Below are positions 48,744 to 60,602 of a stretch of DNA of 64,000 nt, piece by piece (position 1 is the stretch's first letter; each line of letters opens with the position of its first letter). The DNA comes from Megaleporinus macrocephalus (lineage: Eukaryota; Chordata; Actinopteri; Characiformes; Anostomidae), in contig CM038720.1 in assembly GCA_021613375.1 (NCBI GenBank), forward strand, positions 14,415,962-14,479,961, in the 5' to 3' direction. The notes beneath the pieces were generated by a model, which saw only the letters and a program-made list of their open reading frames with translations, made no database searches and was not told the origin of the DNA. Position numbers and translations under genes: made by a program.

Positions 48744-51700
48744 TCATTTATTTTGTGTATTATGAAAAATAATGTTATTGCACAGAATGTTTAACTTCAT
48801 TTGCGATATGTTTTTTTGTGAAACAGCTGTTATTGGATTAACTTCGCTCCCTCCACATAGACAGATTATTAATGTCACTTTTTAGTGGAACTTCTAATAG
48901 AAAGCCTTAAGCGTACAGCATGACTTAAATTCCTTCCCCCTGATGGAATGACTTCTGTTCCCCCAGAAACGTCACATATTAATGTAATTAACTACGCAAT
49001 TATGGCCGTTTTGGGATGCCCCAGTTTTGCCTGGTATGCTAATTAGTAATCATATTTGCAATACTCCATACAGAGGACCCTCTAAACCTCCAGTAGGGGA
49101 CATGATTTAAAGATTTTGCACTATTACATTTGTCAATGATCCGATTCATTAGGGCACCTGTTTGCTTAACATTCACTGTCTGTGCTCTTGCTTCAGGGCG
49201 TGCTATTAGTCGTCACCCCTGAAGAGCTTTTGGAAAATTGTCATTCAGCATTGTTATAGGATATTAAAGTAATGGTTGAGCTGATTTGTGACCTGCAGCG
49301 CCGCTCTGTCTCTATACCCTGGCTAGTGATTCCACCCAGGGCTCTGGGGAAACATGTTTTAGAGAGTTGTCAAGTTAGATTGAGTGCTCTGCCACTCCTA
49401 GTGGCTCGGAGCTCATCAAAGATTAAAGAGGCACTCTGTCTGCTTCGATAGAGTGGAATGCGTAAAATAGGAGGCTGACCACGCTGTGGTAGTTCCTGCA
49501 ATACATGTCATCATGAAATGCAAGGGGCCGCCTGGATTCGCTAGAATTTCTGTGTGGAATTAAGTGAAGCGAGGCTGATTTGATTTCTTACAGGCCCCCT
49601 AATCACAACTTGTCCAGGCAGTATAATTATCTGGATATACAGGCAGCCTCTCTATTAACTGTGTTTTCATTTTATCCACACATGAGATTAGTGCTCTGAG
49701 AGAACGATGCTAAGCCTTTTGCTCCAGGTTTCAGGCACAAGTAGGATGTGCTCTGCCTGATTCTGTAATCTGGACATATACTCACTCTGAAATATTATCT
49801 CTTTAGTCACCATGACAGTTTAAGTTAGACTGAATTTAAGTTGACAGAAGCTTTTAGAGAACAACAGTTTTTAAGTTTATTATGTTATCCATTAACTTCT
49901 GATAACCAACATTACTACAGAAACGCACTAGCTGGTAAAATTCTTTAATACGCAGACGGCCTGCTCGTGATTATGTTGATCAACTCGTCAAATAAACAAT
50001 TACAGGGATGCCGGTGAACAATGAGGTGGCATAGTGGCTGTTTATATGGAGGAATAATATTAGCGCATTAGCAGCGATAGCATTTGAGAAATGGAAACTG
50101 TTACTAGGTACACTGATGAACAGGGTGGAGCACTGTCACAGTATTCCTAAATTCTAGTTTATCACACTTTTGCTATGTTTTGAATATTTAACATCGGTAA
50201 CATTATTTTGATAATGTGTTTAAGGTGATAAGCTGTCTATCCTTCAAAGAGAATTTGAGGTAACGCATGTGGGAACTCTTTAAGAATAATATATAAATGT
50301 AGTTACTGGGTTTGCTCTATGTAAAACAGACACGGTAAACACCGTTTCTCGCCAGCATTTAACTTATTGGACTCTGTCACTCCGTCACCCAATTGTTGTA
50401 TGTTTTGCTATGCAGGAAAATTCTGATGTACTAGACTTTTCGTTGGGGTTGTCAGAGTATTACATTGCTGTTCTTCGATACTGCCCCGCTAAATGGCCTG
50501 TTCCTTGTTCCTGGCGCTCATGTGTCAGCCTGATGCTGGAAATGTGTTGGCTACGGCAAAATTATGAGAAAATCAGGCTGAATTTGTCTCATCCTGGCAT
50601 TATACAACTTCTTGTGTACAAATGTAGGTGGAATAATTGTGCATCTGAGCTTGGATTGTATTCCGCTAAGTTTCAATGGGCAGTGCTTTAAAATCAGCCA
50701 TCAACTGTTTTTAGGAAATTTCCTTTAACAGTGGCAGCAGTCATCACAGCTAGAGCTGAAAGAACAACATGTAGACCAGCACTACTGCAGTTAAACTCTG
50801 TTATTTTAATGTGAGTTACTGCTACAGGTTTATTAGCAAATTAGATCATTTACACAGCAGTCACATTTCATTGTTAGCCTGATTAAACAAAGCAATAAAG
50901 AGAGCTTTGCAGTCTGAACTGTGCTCTGAATGAAAAATCCAGCAGTAAAGAATCTTTTACACACACAAAAGCTGAGATTCTACACATCACATTGTGGCAA
51001 ACATGCACATGCACAGACACACACTGTCAGATTTAAATGAGTTAAAGGTGCCATTGCCAAATCCTGAGACACAATCAGCAGTAAAGCCCTTGTTCCTGTA
51101 GAGTTAGCCCTCTAGGAGAGATCAAACTAGCTGAGATAATCTCAGGTCATAGGAAAAAGGAATAGAATGAAATGGAATGAACTAAACCCTGTACCTCACG
51201 AGCATGGTACAGTTATTAGGCCCTATGTGGAGTTTAAGTGCTTAGTTACTGGTGAAAGGTGAAGACAGGCTATGAGAGCTCTGAATGTTAAATTTGAACC
51301 CAACCTGAGACTTGTGTCTGGACAAGTCTGGACAAGTCTTTCAAGCTGGCCAACCATGCCCGCACACCGCAGTGATGCCTCTCATTAACTTTGGCCATTT
51401 TTTCACAGTAAACCAACTGACTTTAAACTTTAGTCATCATGTTGATTATAGCTTTGAAGTTCATTACTGAGGCACCGGACAGCTCCACAAAGCTGCAGAA
51501 CAGTGTCCATTTAATGTGATGCAGCAAACAGAAACAGGAACATCGTGTTGCTCTTGTGTTGTTATGTTGCTCTTGTCACTGGAACAAAAAGGACTACTGT
51601 TAATCTTCAGGTTATGTCTTAGTGTATCATGCAATTCCAGTGCCTTAGAGTTATGTCATTAATTTAACCCAACGCACCCTGAGGCACGTTTCTGGTATTT

Positions 51701-51809
51701 TGCTCAAATACAATTACGGTTAGTACTTACATGAGACAGCCAGACATGCCATGTGTAGTTACTTTCAGGAGACCCTGGCCAACTCGGATATGCCATTCTT
51801 TGACATTGT
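48741..51809. other. pde4d intron, repeat-poor; candidate enhancer-bearing stretch
   Basis: About 48850-49800 is the longest stretch here free of recognised transposon text. It mixes AT-rich homeobox-like words (TAATTA, TTAATG) with balanced sequence, as seen in conserved non-coding elements. No exon is visible. This is inference from texture only. Confidence 0.35.
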
Positions 51810-52175
51810 CAGGGGCGCAGCAGGTTTCGGACACAAACGCAAGCTTTCTTAAATAAACAGTACTTTTAATAAACAAAACATAAACGAAAAGGCAAACAGA
51901 CGGAGATACGGGACATACACCAAGACATTACCTCGACACATCAAGAAGTTACCTAGACACATCAAGACATTACCTAGACAATGACCAATGAAGGACAGAC
52001 TGAAAACACAGGGTATATAATAAGACATGGAATACGTGACACCTGGAAACAGGAGGGGTTACAGATATGGGCCAGGTGGGAGGCGGAGACACTAGGATCA
52101 AACAGGTAAACAAAGACCACGTGGACTAGACAAGACGTAAACAGAGAGACGTGGACGGGCAGGCATGACAGACAT
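51810..52175. repeat. Dispersed fish repeat with internal tandem units
   Basis: The text AGGGGCGCAGCAGGTTTCGG, AATAAACAGTACTTTTAATA, GTGACACCTGGAAACAGGAG and GGGCAGGCATGACAG resembles a dispersed fish repeat. Its left and right edges look like TGTCA...TGACA. The class is unknown. Confidence 0.45.
51921..51983. repeat. 21-bp tandem repeat, three units
   Basis: Units CAAGACATTACCTCGACACA+T, CAAGAAGTTACCTAGACACA+T and CAAGACATTACCTAGACAAT+G follow each other without gaps inside the dispersed repeat. Confidence 0.85.
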
Positions 52176-52984
52176 GTAGATGGTAAAAGAATTGCTAATG
52201 GCAATCAAAATATTGATTAAAATAATTAGTTAAACTTTGCTTGTACAGGTCTTAAAAAAACAAGTGTCTGGATGGATGCTTTTTCAGAAATTCAGAGTGT
52301 CTGTAAACTGAAAATGCAGTCATTTAGATGATGATTTGTTCTAGTACTTATTATTGAGTGAATATAAATGATTAGCTGTTTTTAAGACTCAAAATCAAAG
52401 CATATTGAAAGACAGAGCTAAATATTATTACTTTTATAATAATATTTTTTAGGTATTTATCAGTTACAATATGTTTCAGGGCCCTATTAAACAATTTGAA
52501 TGAAATATTTTAGTGCAGCACCCCTTGTAGCGTTATACCCCACGCAGAAGCACACATACTCTCTAAATTGTGTGTGGTTTGCCCAAACTGAGTGAAAGCT
52601 AACAAACAAGCGAAATCTAACCTAGCAAGCATAACACAGCTGTTAAGCTAAGTCATTGTTTTGACTAATATCCATCTGTTTGTTCATTAATTTGTTTATC
52701 ATTTATTCCATTTATTCATGTTAATCTGTTTGTTTGTCTATGTGATCGTTTGTTCACCATGCGTCCGTTAGTTTGATCGTTCTGCCAGCTGTCCCAAGCA
52801 TTCCCATGATGCATAGTAATGAAGTGCATAAGAATCGTACCTAATTTATATAAACCTGGATGGTTTTAATGAACCAAGAACGTGGCAGAGTAGTACACCC
52901 TATAGCTGCATGGAGCTCAAGCTCTATTAGCATGTATGCTAGTGGTTAGAGAATGAGTGGTTTTTGCATTTGTCAAAAGGTGGT
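52176..52984. other. pde4d intron, AT-rich
   Basis: No exon or classified repeat. TTTGTTCATTAATTTG-like words recur at 52678-52760. Confidence 0.4.
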
Positions 52985-53170
52985 GTGTTTTATGTTGTCT
53001 GAACAAGGTCGTCACAACGTTACTACTAAATAATGTTGTTTTATGGTACTATGGTTATCTGTTGGAAACTTAGCAAAATTCCATGCAGTTTCATGCAGAT
53101 TTAATGGAACATAGGAAAGATTCTAAGAGGTTGTGACAACATAACGTTAAAAACGTTAGTAACGTTAGTG
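52985..53170. repeat. CCCAGCAAAC repeat family, copy 3 (ends missing)
   Basis: It contains TTATGTTGTCTGAACAAGG, AAAATTCCATGCAGTTTCAT, GCAGATTTAATGGAACATAG and AGGTTGTGACAACATAACG, collinear with the body of copies 1 and 2. The terminal CCCAGCAAAC is not seen. Confidence 0.55.
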
Positions 53171-53348
53171 CTGCTTACGTAAAAAACGGAAAAACGAAAG
53201 TGCAATAAATGATAAATTAAGAATAATCTAAGCCGCCATCTTTTCCTCCTACTAACCAGCTCAACTCTGTCTCCTCAGTATTCACTTCTGTTACTGTAAT
53301 ATTTTATCTGGTGAGTTTTATATTAACAAATGGGGGTAATAAAGAAGT

Positions 53349-53632
53349 GATGGTGTAGTGGTGGTAAAGTCCCACAGCAACAAACGACACGGGGCAGTCG
53401 TGGATTGGAGGTTTGGTAATCAGCCTTGTGACTAGTTGCCAGTTCGATCCCATGAACCAACAGGACACGACAGAAGTGCCCTTGAGCACCGAACTGCCCA
53501 CAGCTCCAGGCAAGCTCCAGGCACTGCCCCACATTGTGTCTGTTCACTAGTGTGTGTGTGTATATGTTTCACTGCATGGATGGGTAAAATACGAAGATCT
53601 TGAATTACCCTCTGGGATCAATAAAGTATGCA
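53349..53632 (+). mobile_element. tRNA-derived SINE (GAGCAAGGCACC family), near full length
   Basis: The head includes a B box (AGTTCGATCCC), the body CTTGAGCACCGAACTGCCCA, GTGTCTGTTCACTAGTGTG and CACTGCATGGATGGGTAAAA, and the tail ACCCTCTGGGATCAATAAAG that pairs it with a LINE of similar 3' end. It runs into an ATC microsatellite. Confidence 0.75.
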
Positions 53633-53634
53633 TT

Positions 53635-53670
53635 ATCATCATCACCATCATCATCATCATCATCATCATC
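53635..53670. repeat. (ATC)n microsatellite
   Basis: About twelve ATC units with one CAC interruption, directly after the SINE tail, as expected for slippage at a SINE 3' end. Confidence 0.95.
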
Positions 53671-55439
53671 AAATGAAACAAAAACGCTTTGAAAAGCTAA
53701 GAAGATACGTGCTGCCAGGTCTAGAAAGGTCTGCTTTAATAAAAGTGCTAGTGACATCTCACATGGGACTTTGACTTAGAACTGTATATATAATATATTG
53801 ATATGATGTTGTGTGTAGTTGTAATAATATTAATATTATTTTTTAATTAGTATTATAATTATAATATGACAGTGTTGTTCATATAGCCCTGCCCTTGTAA
53901 TACATGTAGAAGGAATGAAGATGTGAAGGAAAAGAAGCGTGACCTATACAAGAGGCCATGATTTTGGTTATTCTTCTCTACTGCCCCACTGTTTGCCCTT
54001 CCAGACATTACAGTTATAATTTAATCTCACATCATTATCTTCCTAATGGCTTTGCCACTCATCATTGGAAGAGTGGAGCACATTTTGAATTCCCCTCCCT
54101 TTCTTCCTCCCGTTTAATCAAATTAGGATGACACTTGAGATGGCATTAGAATCACTCAAATTATTTCGGGAATAAGAGTAATTGTAACCCAATCAGAAAT
54201 CAAGAAACTGCTGTGTCTCTGGGCGTATCAACGAAAGAAGGTTTTGTAGAGCTAAAACCAAGTTTAGGCGCAGAAGTCTACCTCGCCTTTCCGGACCCGC
54301 TCACCAGGGTGGAACAATGTTGGGGAGGTTATAAGAAGGCTCATTTGTATTGATAGAAATAGAGTTGGCCTAATAGGCTGTAATAATAGTACAGCCGGAA
54401 TGGTACCACATGATGATGGCACATATTTCATTAGTAGTTTTTACCTCCTCCAGACTCATTCCACCTCAAAGCCCTCCCACACAAGCATATGGCTAGCACA
54501 ACTGTTCCTCTTCACCGATATCTCATAGTAGAGGTGCGCCAGTCATCATCTCATTTCTTTATAGCCATTTAGCTGATTTTTTCAGTCGATTTCAATAATA
54601 TATTTTTTTAAACTAAGCAGACACACAAAACACACTGGTGTCAGTACCATTATTATATAAGTTCCAGTACCATTATTTGTTCTTTCGGAGGCCAAGCTGC
54701 CATTTGTAATGTCAGCTTTAATGGAAAGACAGTGCATGAATCAAGTATGGAGCTACATTAAAAACACTCTATTAAGCACAGTGAGTCATGTGTTCTGGTG
54801 CTGTATAGAATCTTTTTTTAAAAGCTTCTGCATATACAACAGGTTTCCCATCTTAAAGAAGAAACATTTGACCATGTGAGCAATTGTTAAGTATTCATTT
54901 TTTTTTTTTTTGTGAGTTCCTGGTTCTGTGAATCTTTATTACCCATCGACCAGACGATGACTGGAAGTGGACGTTTTTCAGCTTAATTAAAACCAGTGAC
55001 TGTCCGAATCTTGTATCAGATTTTGTGATGGTCACATTTACTGTGTTGGTTAATGTTACACAACAACAGCACAGACACGTACACACATGTCATCAACATG
55101 GAAGTTCTTCACACTAAGTAAAACAGACAGTGAGCAATATATGGGCTGTTTTTCTAATACTGCAATAGTTGCAAGGCCAGCATAAGACATGGAGGAAACG
55201 GGACGATTTGGAATGATACATTTATTAAGATGTTCTTAATATTTGCATTTAATATACGTTGAAGAAGGAAGCAAGAGCAAAGAGGCTTAAACTAAAGCTA
55301 GCGAGAGTGCAGAGCCAGCTAACAAGTCAGCAACCTCCCTTTCTTTAGCAATGGAAAGCTCAAAGCCATTATGAGGAAAATCACTGAATTCATATCACTG
55401 AATGACCAGCCTCTTTCATTTACAAACATGTTCATGTAT
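53671..55439. other. pde4d intron, partly repeat-poor
   Basis: About 53940-54440 looks unique, with words such as GTTTAATCAAATTAGGATGA, and may be conserved non-coding sequence. No exon was recognised. Confidence 0.35.
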
Positions 55440-55774
55440 GTACTGTATCGATTCTCAAAAACACAGTATCGATACACAGATTCCTGGCAGACAGTGAATC
55501 GTTGTGTATTGTGTTTAAACCTCTGACCACTAGATGGCAGTGTTGTAATCCATTTTCAGCTGCACTCCAACATTACCAAGCAGCACAAGGGTGCAATGCT
55601 ATTGTAAGCATTGGCAAACCTGTTCATATAGTGGTGTGTTTTAATAGTAGGATTTGAAAAATTGCAATATATATCTTTGCTTGCAGTATCGCAGTATATT
55701 ACAATATATTGAATCATGACTGCTGTATCACGATACATATCATATCGTCAGGTTCTTGCCAATACACAGCCCTA
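55440..55774. mobile_element. MITE of the CACAGCCCT family
   Basis: It has ACTGTATCGATTCTCAAAAA, GTTTAAACCTCTGACCACTA, GATGGCAGTGTTGTAATCC, CATATCGTCAGGTTCTTGCC and the right end AATACACAGCCCTA. It is collinear with 37275-37893. The left end could not be fixed. Confidence 0.6.
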
Positions 55775-55909
55775 TTGTTTACACAGTTATTGTCCATGTT
55801 ATTAGCTCCACTTACCATATAGGGGCGCTTTTTATAGTCCTGCCGGTGTACTGGTGTATCTTTTTCCCTAAAGAGCCGTTGTGTTTAATAAATATCCTTG
55901 TTTTTTTTT

Positions 55910-56148
55910 TGGTAACACTTTATTGTATTGTTCATTAGGTTACATGACACCTGTGTAAGTTTGTCATGATAGCCGATATAACAGTCATGTTTATTAACAC
56001 ATATTCAAACCACTACTTTAGTTAACTTTGATCGAAATTGACAAATGTAGTGAACTATGTCTATTGCAGTAAGTGTTTATCAACATCTATGTCGGGTGAT
56101 GTCAACGTTTGTAGGTGTCATGAAGCCTTATAAACCGTACCCTACAGT
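55910..56148. repeat. Dispersed fish repeat (GGTAACACTTTATT end)
   Basis: The left edge GGTAACACTTTATTGTA and right edge, read inward, GTAGGGTACGGTTTATAAGG bracket sequence with TTACATGACACCTGTG and GTAGGTGTCATGAAGC, themselves an inverted pair. This resembles a common fish MITE. Confidence 0.5.
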
Positions 56149-58073
56149 ACTGCTACTGTTACGTCTCTGACATGATTGAAGGTGATGGATGGGTTGTTTT
56201 TCAGCGTCTGTAATTGCTGATTGCATTTTGTTGGGTTGGTTAGAGCAAGGAAATCTGAACTGCTTATGGCCAGAGCATCATTCTCTCCAGGGATCTTCCT
56301 AAGCACTCTTGTGTCTTAGCTGAGCTGGAGACTGCGGAAAAATCTCCACTAACAAAATCCCCTTATCTGCAGTGACTTCAGGAAGCACCAGTTCAGTAGA
56401 TACCAAATTATAGGTTTTCCTGTACACTCAATGTCTTTACACACTGCAGTGGGGAAATGAATATGAGGAAAAAGTGTTAAGAGCATCACTTTTATTTAAA
56501 GGATTTTTAAAGGACTATTTCTGGATCATATTTATATATTTATATGTAAGCAAACGTGTTTATCTATTCAGTTGATTTGAGTGACAAGTTAGCAAATCCT
56601 CTACAAAAAACACACAACATGTATCACAACATGGACCGCATTGTATAATTGTTTAGTTTTAAGTATTTTTTTCCAACAATTTTGTGGCTCTGCATGTAAA
56701 GCTATTTATTTTGGAATACAACACTTGGTAGAATTATGATTGTAATTCTGTGTGTGGTTATAGCTGTGTTTGTTCCAAACTAGTATGCATCAAAAGGAAT
56801 ATTAGTCTTTTAAAATCGTTTTTGATGTTTTTTGTTTGAAATATGAGCTTCGTGCTGTAAGATATGCTGTTTAAATGACCCAGGCGTCCACAGGGCAGAG
56901 AACAAAGCAGCGCTGTTGCTGTTAGAAGCTATTGTATAGATGATGCAGTGATATAATATTCTCTGATATGCTATTATTTCTGTGTAATTGTCAGACTTGA
57001 TAAAAACCAAATGCCAAATGCCAGCAGCCAAACTAATAGGCAGATAACTTTGTGAGCTTTTCATTATTCTAATAGTCTGATACAGTGATTTTGTTAAATT
57101 GTTGTGGTTAAATGAAGGTGTTCTTTGTTCTGTAGATCTCTGTATGTGCGTCCAGTTTTTTAAACTAAGCACATAGAAAACTTTCTTTGTTTCAGAATTT
57201 GCTCTTGCATTTGGCATTTGTACTTGAAATCAGAATGTATAGACAAGAATGGAGATTCAGTAAGTATGTATAAAATTATGAAAGTAATTAGACATGTAGT
57301 ATTAAATAATGTGTTTTTATAGTATTCTGATACATTCCCAATTCTTATTTTGCGTCATATAAGCTCTGTCAGGGCGAGTGGCATGTGAGACGAGTTAATG
57401 TGAAGAAGACACGCAGCGTTCTATTTTTTTCACATGGATGCCTTTTAGTGTCTGGATTTTTGAGAAAGAGTCCTTATGGCAAGTGCATGTTTACCAAATT
57501 CTTGCCTCATTAAGATCATAATTGCATTCCTTGGGATAAATGCTGCTCTACTTAGCTCTGCAAATTCAGTTCCCAGAGTATTCAACATTGTTGTAATTCA
57601 ACATTATGACTTTTGGTTATGCCAGATGCACAGCAAGACCTTTGAATAATGTATTAGGGAGCACAGTAAAATGTGAAGCTATTGTGAATTCTCTTTTGTT
57701 TTGGATTCCCTGAGTTGTCGGCTTTTGGAATTCCCTCTGGAATGCTAAACAGCTGCTAGATTCTTACAGTTAGTGAAGAGCACATATGAAGACATATTTT
57801 CCTGATGGTACTCAGTCTGACAAACACCACAGTGGGTGCTGTTTTTACAGCCCTCTTTATGATAATATCGAGTTGTGTTGAAATGCATTTGGTTTTCATT
57901 TTTTGGTATATTCTTCCTGGTAATCTGAACAAACAAGAGCCACTCTATTAGTGAGAGTGATTATTTGAGGGAAGCCTCCTTTCCTTGATGTAAGCAGTAG
58001 GAATGCACCCGTCTGACATACTGGATCTGTATTGGTACTGATACATTTGTTAAATTATCGATTAGTAGTGTGT
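56149..58073. other. pde4d intron, no recognised exon
   Basis: AT-rich, mostly unclassified. About 57440-57960 looks unique. The 135-codon - strand frame at 56810-57217 has no family motif. Confidence 0.4.
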
Positions 58074-58205
58074 AGTATCACAGTAGAATCCCAGTAGAAT
58101 CTTTGATTGTTTCAGTTGAACTCACAACATAGTACGCATATATATACTATGTTGTGATTTCAACTGAAACAATCAAAGATTATACTGGGATTCTACTGTG
58201 ATACT
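58074..58205. repeat. Near-perfect palindrome, 61-bp arms
   Basis: The arms 58074-58134 and 58145-58205 are reverse complements over 61 bases with two mismatches, around a 10-base loop CGCATATATA. The outer end is AGTATCACAGTAGAATCCC. It has the form of a tiny MITE or a recently formed fold-back. Confidence 0.9.
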
Positions 58206-58613
58206 GTGATATATATACACACAGACGAATGTAAGTATTGCTTTCTTGCCCTAATGTATTAAACACTACAGTAAAGAGTATAAGTCATTGTCTCTATTAG
58301 CTGAGAAGCTGCTGAAGCTCTGTGTGATGTAAGGACAAGGCCTCGAGGCCACAGCATCACCTGAAGCAGCTGGCCGAGTGAGATGCACTACAGGCAATGT
58401 GCACAGACAGTAGACTGGTCTGCCGAAGGCTGATGGCTAACCCCAAGAACTGCCCTCTTTTATCCTCTTTAACTCCCAACAATCTGATGTCTGACCTTCC
58501 AACGAAAAACTGATCTAATTACCTTCAGACTGCACCTCCCTACATGGGTGAAGAGAGGGTGTTTTTCAAGAAGAATTTCAACCAGTGTTTTGACTGCTAC
58601 TTGATCGTGTTGT
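58206..58613. other. Non-coding, unclassified
   Basis: Possibly a degenerate retroelement piece around 58430-58610, but no motif is convincing. Confidence 0.3.
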
Positions 58614-58621
58614 GCCAGTAC

Positions 58622-59138
58622 TAGGGGTGTGCCATATCGTATCAAACACAATAATATCACCAACATTTTTAAATATTATGAACGATATTATACCCTGAAA
58701 TATCGTGCCATATCACACATCCCTAATTATCACTTTAGGGTACTACTTTTTTATTGTTTAGCAAAAGAAAAATTCACACTTCTTCATTTCTTATTATATA
58801 TCTACTAGAGACCGATTTTATCAGTCCAGTATCATTCACTTTACTTCAGTCCTGGATATATGGAGATATTTGGAGTGCATATTTAGTATGGTGACATTCT
58901 GCATCATTGACTTCTGTTACAATCTTATGAGAATTCTTTTTTTATATCTCAATTCGGGCCGTGCCATATCATATCGTATGCAATAATAAAATTAATTTTT
59001 TTAAATTTTGTTGCAGTAGTGTATTTTTGAAATCTTTTTTTTAATCCAATGTTTTGTCATATCGCCAAGAGTATCGTTATCGCAAAAAATACCATGAGAT
59101 ATCGTGATATTATTGTAGGGCCATATCGCCCACCCCTA
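58622..59138. mobile_element. hAT-type MITE, 517 bp (TAGGGGTG ends)
   Basis: The left end TAGGGGTGTGCCATATCGTA and right end, read inward, TAGGGGTGGGCGATATGGCC are inverted repeats. The flanks GCCAGTAC (58614-58621) and GTCAGTAC (59139-59146) match at 7 of 8. A second left-end-like block, GCCGTGCCATATCATATCGT, lies inside at 58959-58978, so the element may be a composite of two. Confidence 0.8.
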
Positions 59139-59830
59139 GTCAGTACTGGCACATTAAATATCAGTCATATCAGTATTAGTCATAGAGATCAAATTTAAAT
59201 TCAGTCAAATTCATACTCCAAACTGAAGGGGGCAACAGAAAGTTGTGATTTCCCCTCCATTGTAAGAAACAGGGAAATGCAAAATCTTTCCTCTTCGGCA
59301 GAGCTAACATGTCACCGTACTGCTCTGCGTCCACTCCAATTTAAACCATTTATGGCTGCTATTAAGGCTGCTATACAGGCTTTTTTAGGCTTGAAGGTAT
59401 TGAAAGTTTAGTGACAGCCCAGTCACGTTAGACCACTGTAGAGGCTAAACGAACGCAAGTGCTTTGAATACCATTAGTGATGGGCCGATCCAGTGTTTTT
59501 CAGTTCCGATCCGATATCGATATATAACTGCCAAAACCGATACCGATACAAATACCGATAAAAGGGCTCTTTAGTTTATTATCATTGGTCTTATGTTTAA
59601 GGTTACATAATGAGGCTGAAATAGACACTTAGCACTTAGAAGAGTACACACATGCATTTAATATAAATGCATTCCAAAGGCATATACAAACAATAGTGTT
59701 CTTTCATATCAAATATTTAAAACACAAAACTGAAATAAACATCTTATGTATCAAAAACCTTTCTAGTATGCTAAATACAACGATATGACTGACTGTATGA
59801 TCTAAACAGTTCAAGTATTAAGAAAATTGT

Positions 59831-59835
59831 ATCAT

Positions 59836-59866
<31 letters not shown>

Positions 59867-59870
59867 AGCA
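59831..59870. repeat. (ATC)n(GCA)n microsatellite inside the hAT
   Basis: Eight ATC units followed by five GCA units sit exactly where the transposase frame is truncated. Confidence 0.95.
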
Positions 59871-60365
59871 AATATCTGTCATAAAGCTCAGTGCTTCAAC
59901 ATCAAATTGTGCTGTTAACTGTTTCGATACTAGTTTGTACATCTCGGGTACTGCCATTTCTGAAATGTACTTTCGGGATGGCAGATTATACCTGGGCTCT
60001 AAGAGCTCCATCAGGCTACGAAATCCAACATTTTCCACCACAGAGAGTGGTTGGTCGTCGAGTATGATAAAGATGAGCAACTTCTCTGTGATGCCTTTAG
60101 CCGTTGCGCTCTCTGCTGGGAGTTTAGCACGTTTCTGAAGTGCCTCAGTGAGAGTCTGCTGCGTTGTGACGTCCTTCTGTCTGCTTGCTAGCACAAACTC
60201 CTCGTATTCTGCGATGTGAAACCTCTGCAGGTGTTTGAGTAAATTTGTTGTGTTATAAGATGCTGGAGTAGTTCCACCCCTTAGGACATCCACCTTACAA
60301 ATACTACATGTAGCATTTTTGCTGTTCGGCGTTTCCAAAGAGAAAAATCTCCACACAACGGACAT
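59853..60365 (-). CDS. Truncated hAT transposase (BED finger plus N-terminal core)
   Basis: This is a 170-residue open frame on the - strand within the hAT element. Residues 5-50 form a BED-type zinc finger: W5, F7/F8, C20, C23, H45 and H50, with NLLKHLQRFH at the end. After a Gln/Lys-rich linker comes LDDQPLSVVENVGFRSLMEL, the hAT hallmark preceding the RNase H-like fold. The last family-like residues are ALSFMTDI, where the first catalytic Asp of hAT transposases normally sits in TTDxW. Then the frame enters a CAG/ATC microsatellite and ends in five Cys and a stop. Full ZBED-type transposases are about 600 residues, so this cannot transpose. It could be a DNA-binding remnant; expression is unknown. 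Confidence 0.8.
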
Positions 60366-60602
60366 TTTTCAGTCAGCTGCAGACTGAAGCTGCTGGGGAT
60401 GCAATTAAACTGTGGAATCCGGATCACTGGTGCGTTTCGTGTTAACGTTACGGTGCGTTTATTGTCCAGCTCAAGCTGCGGACTGGAAAATGGATCGGTA
60501 AGTGGATCGGCCGCATTCACCCGATATCCGATACGTTAACTTACGTCAATATCGGCCCCGATACCGATATTGTATCGGAACGGTCCCATCTCTAAATACC
60601 AT

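Larger units (their letters stand above)
59475..60594 (-). mobile_element. Internally deleted hAT transposon, 1120 bp, perfect target duplication
   Basis: The ends TAGTGATGGGCCGATCC and, read inward, TAGAGATGGGACCGTTCC are hAT TIRs. They are flanked by a perfect 8-bp duplication AATACCAT (59467-59474 and 60595-60602). Subterminal CCGATATCGATA and GATACCGATA words recur at both ends. The perfect duplication suggests a fairly young insertion. It encodes the N-terminal part of a BED-type transposase on the - strand. Confidence 0.9.

Noticed and set aside
48571..48794. Tyr-Ile repeat proteins
   Set aside because: They are translations of a TA microsatellite.
56810..57217. 135-codon - strand frame
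   Set aside because: No recognisable domain, splice context or biased codon pattern; probably chance.
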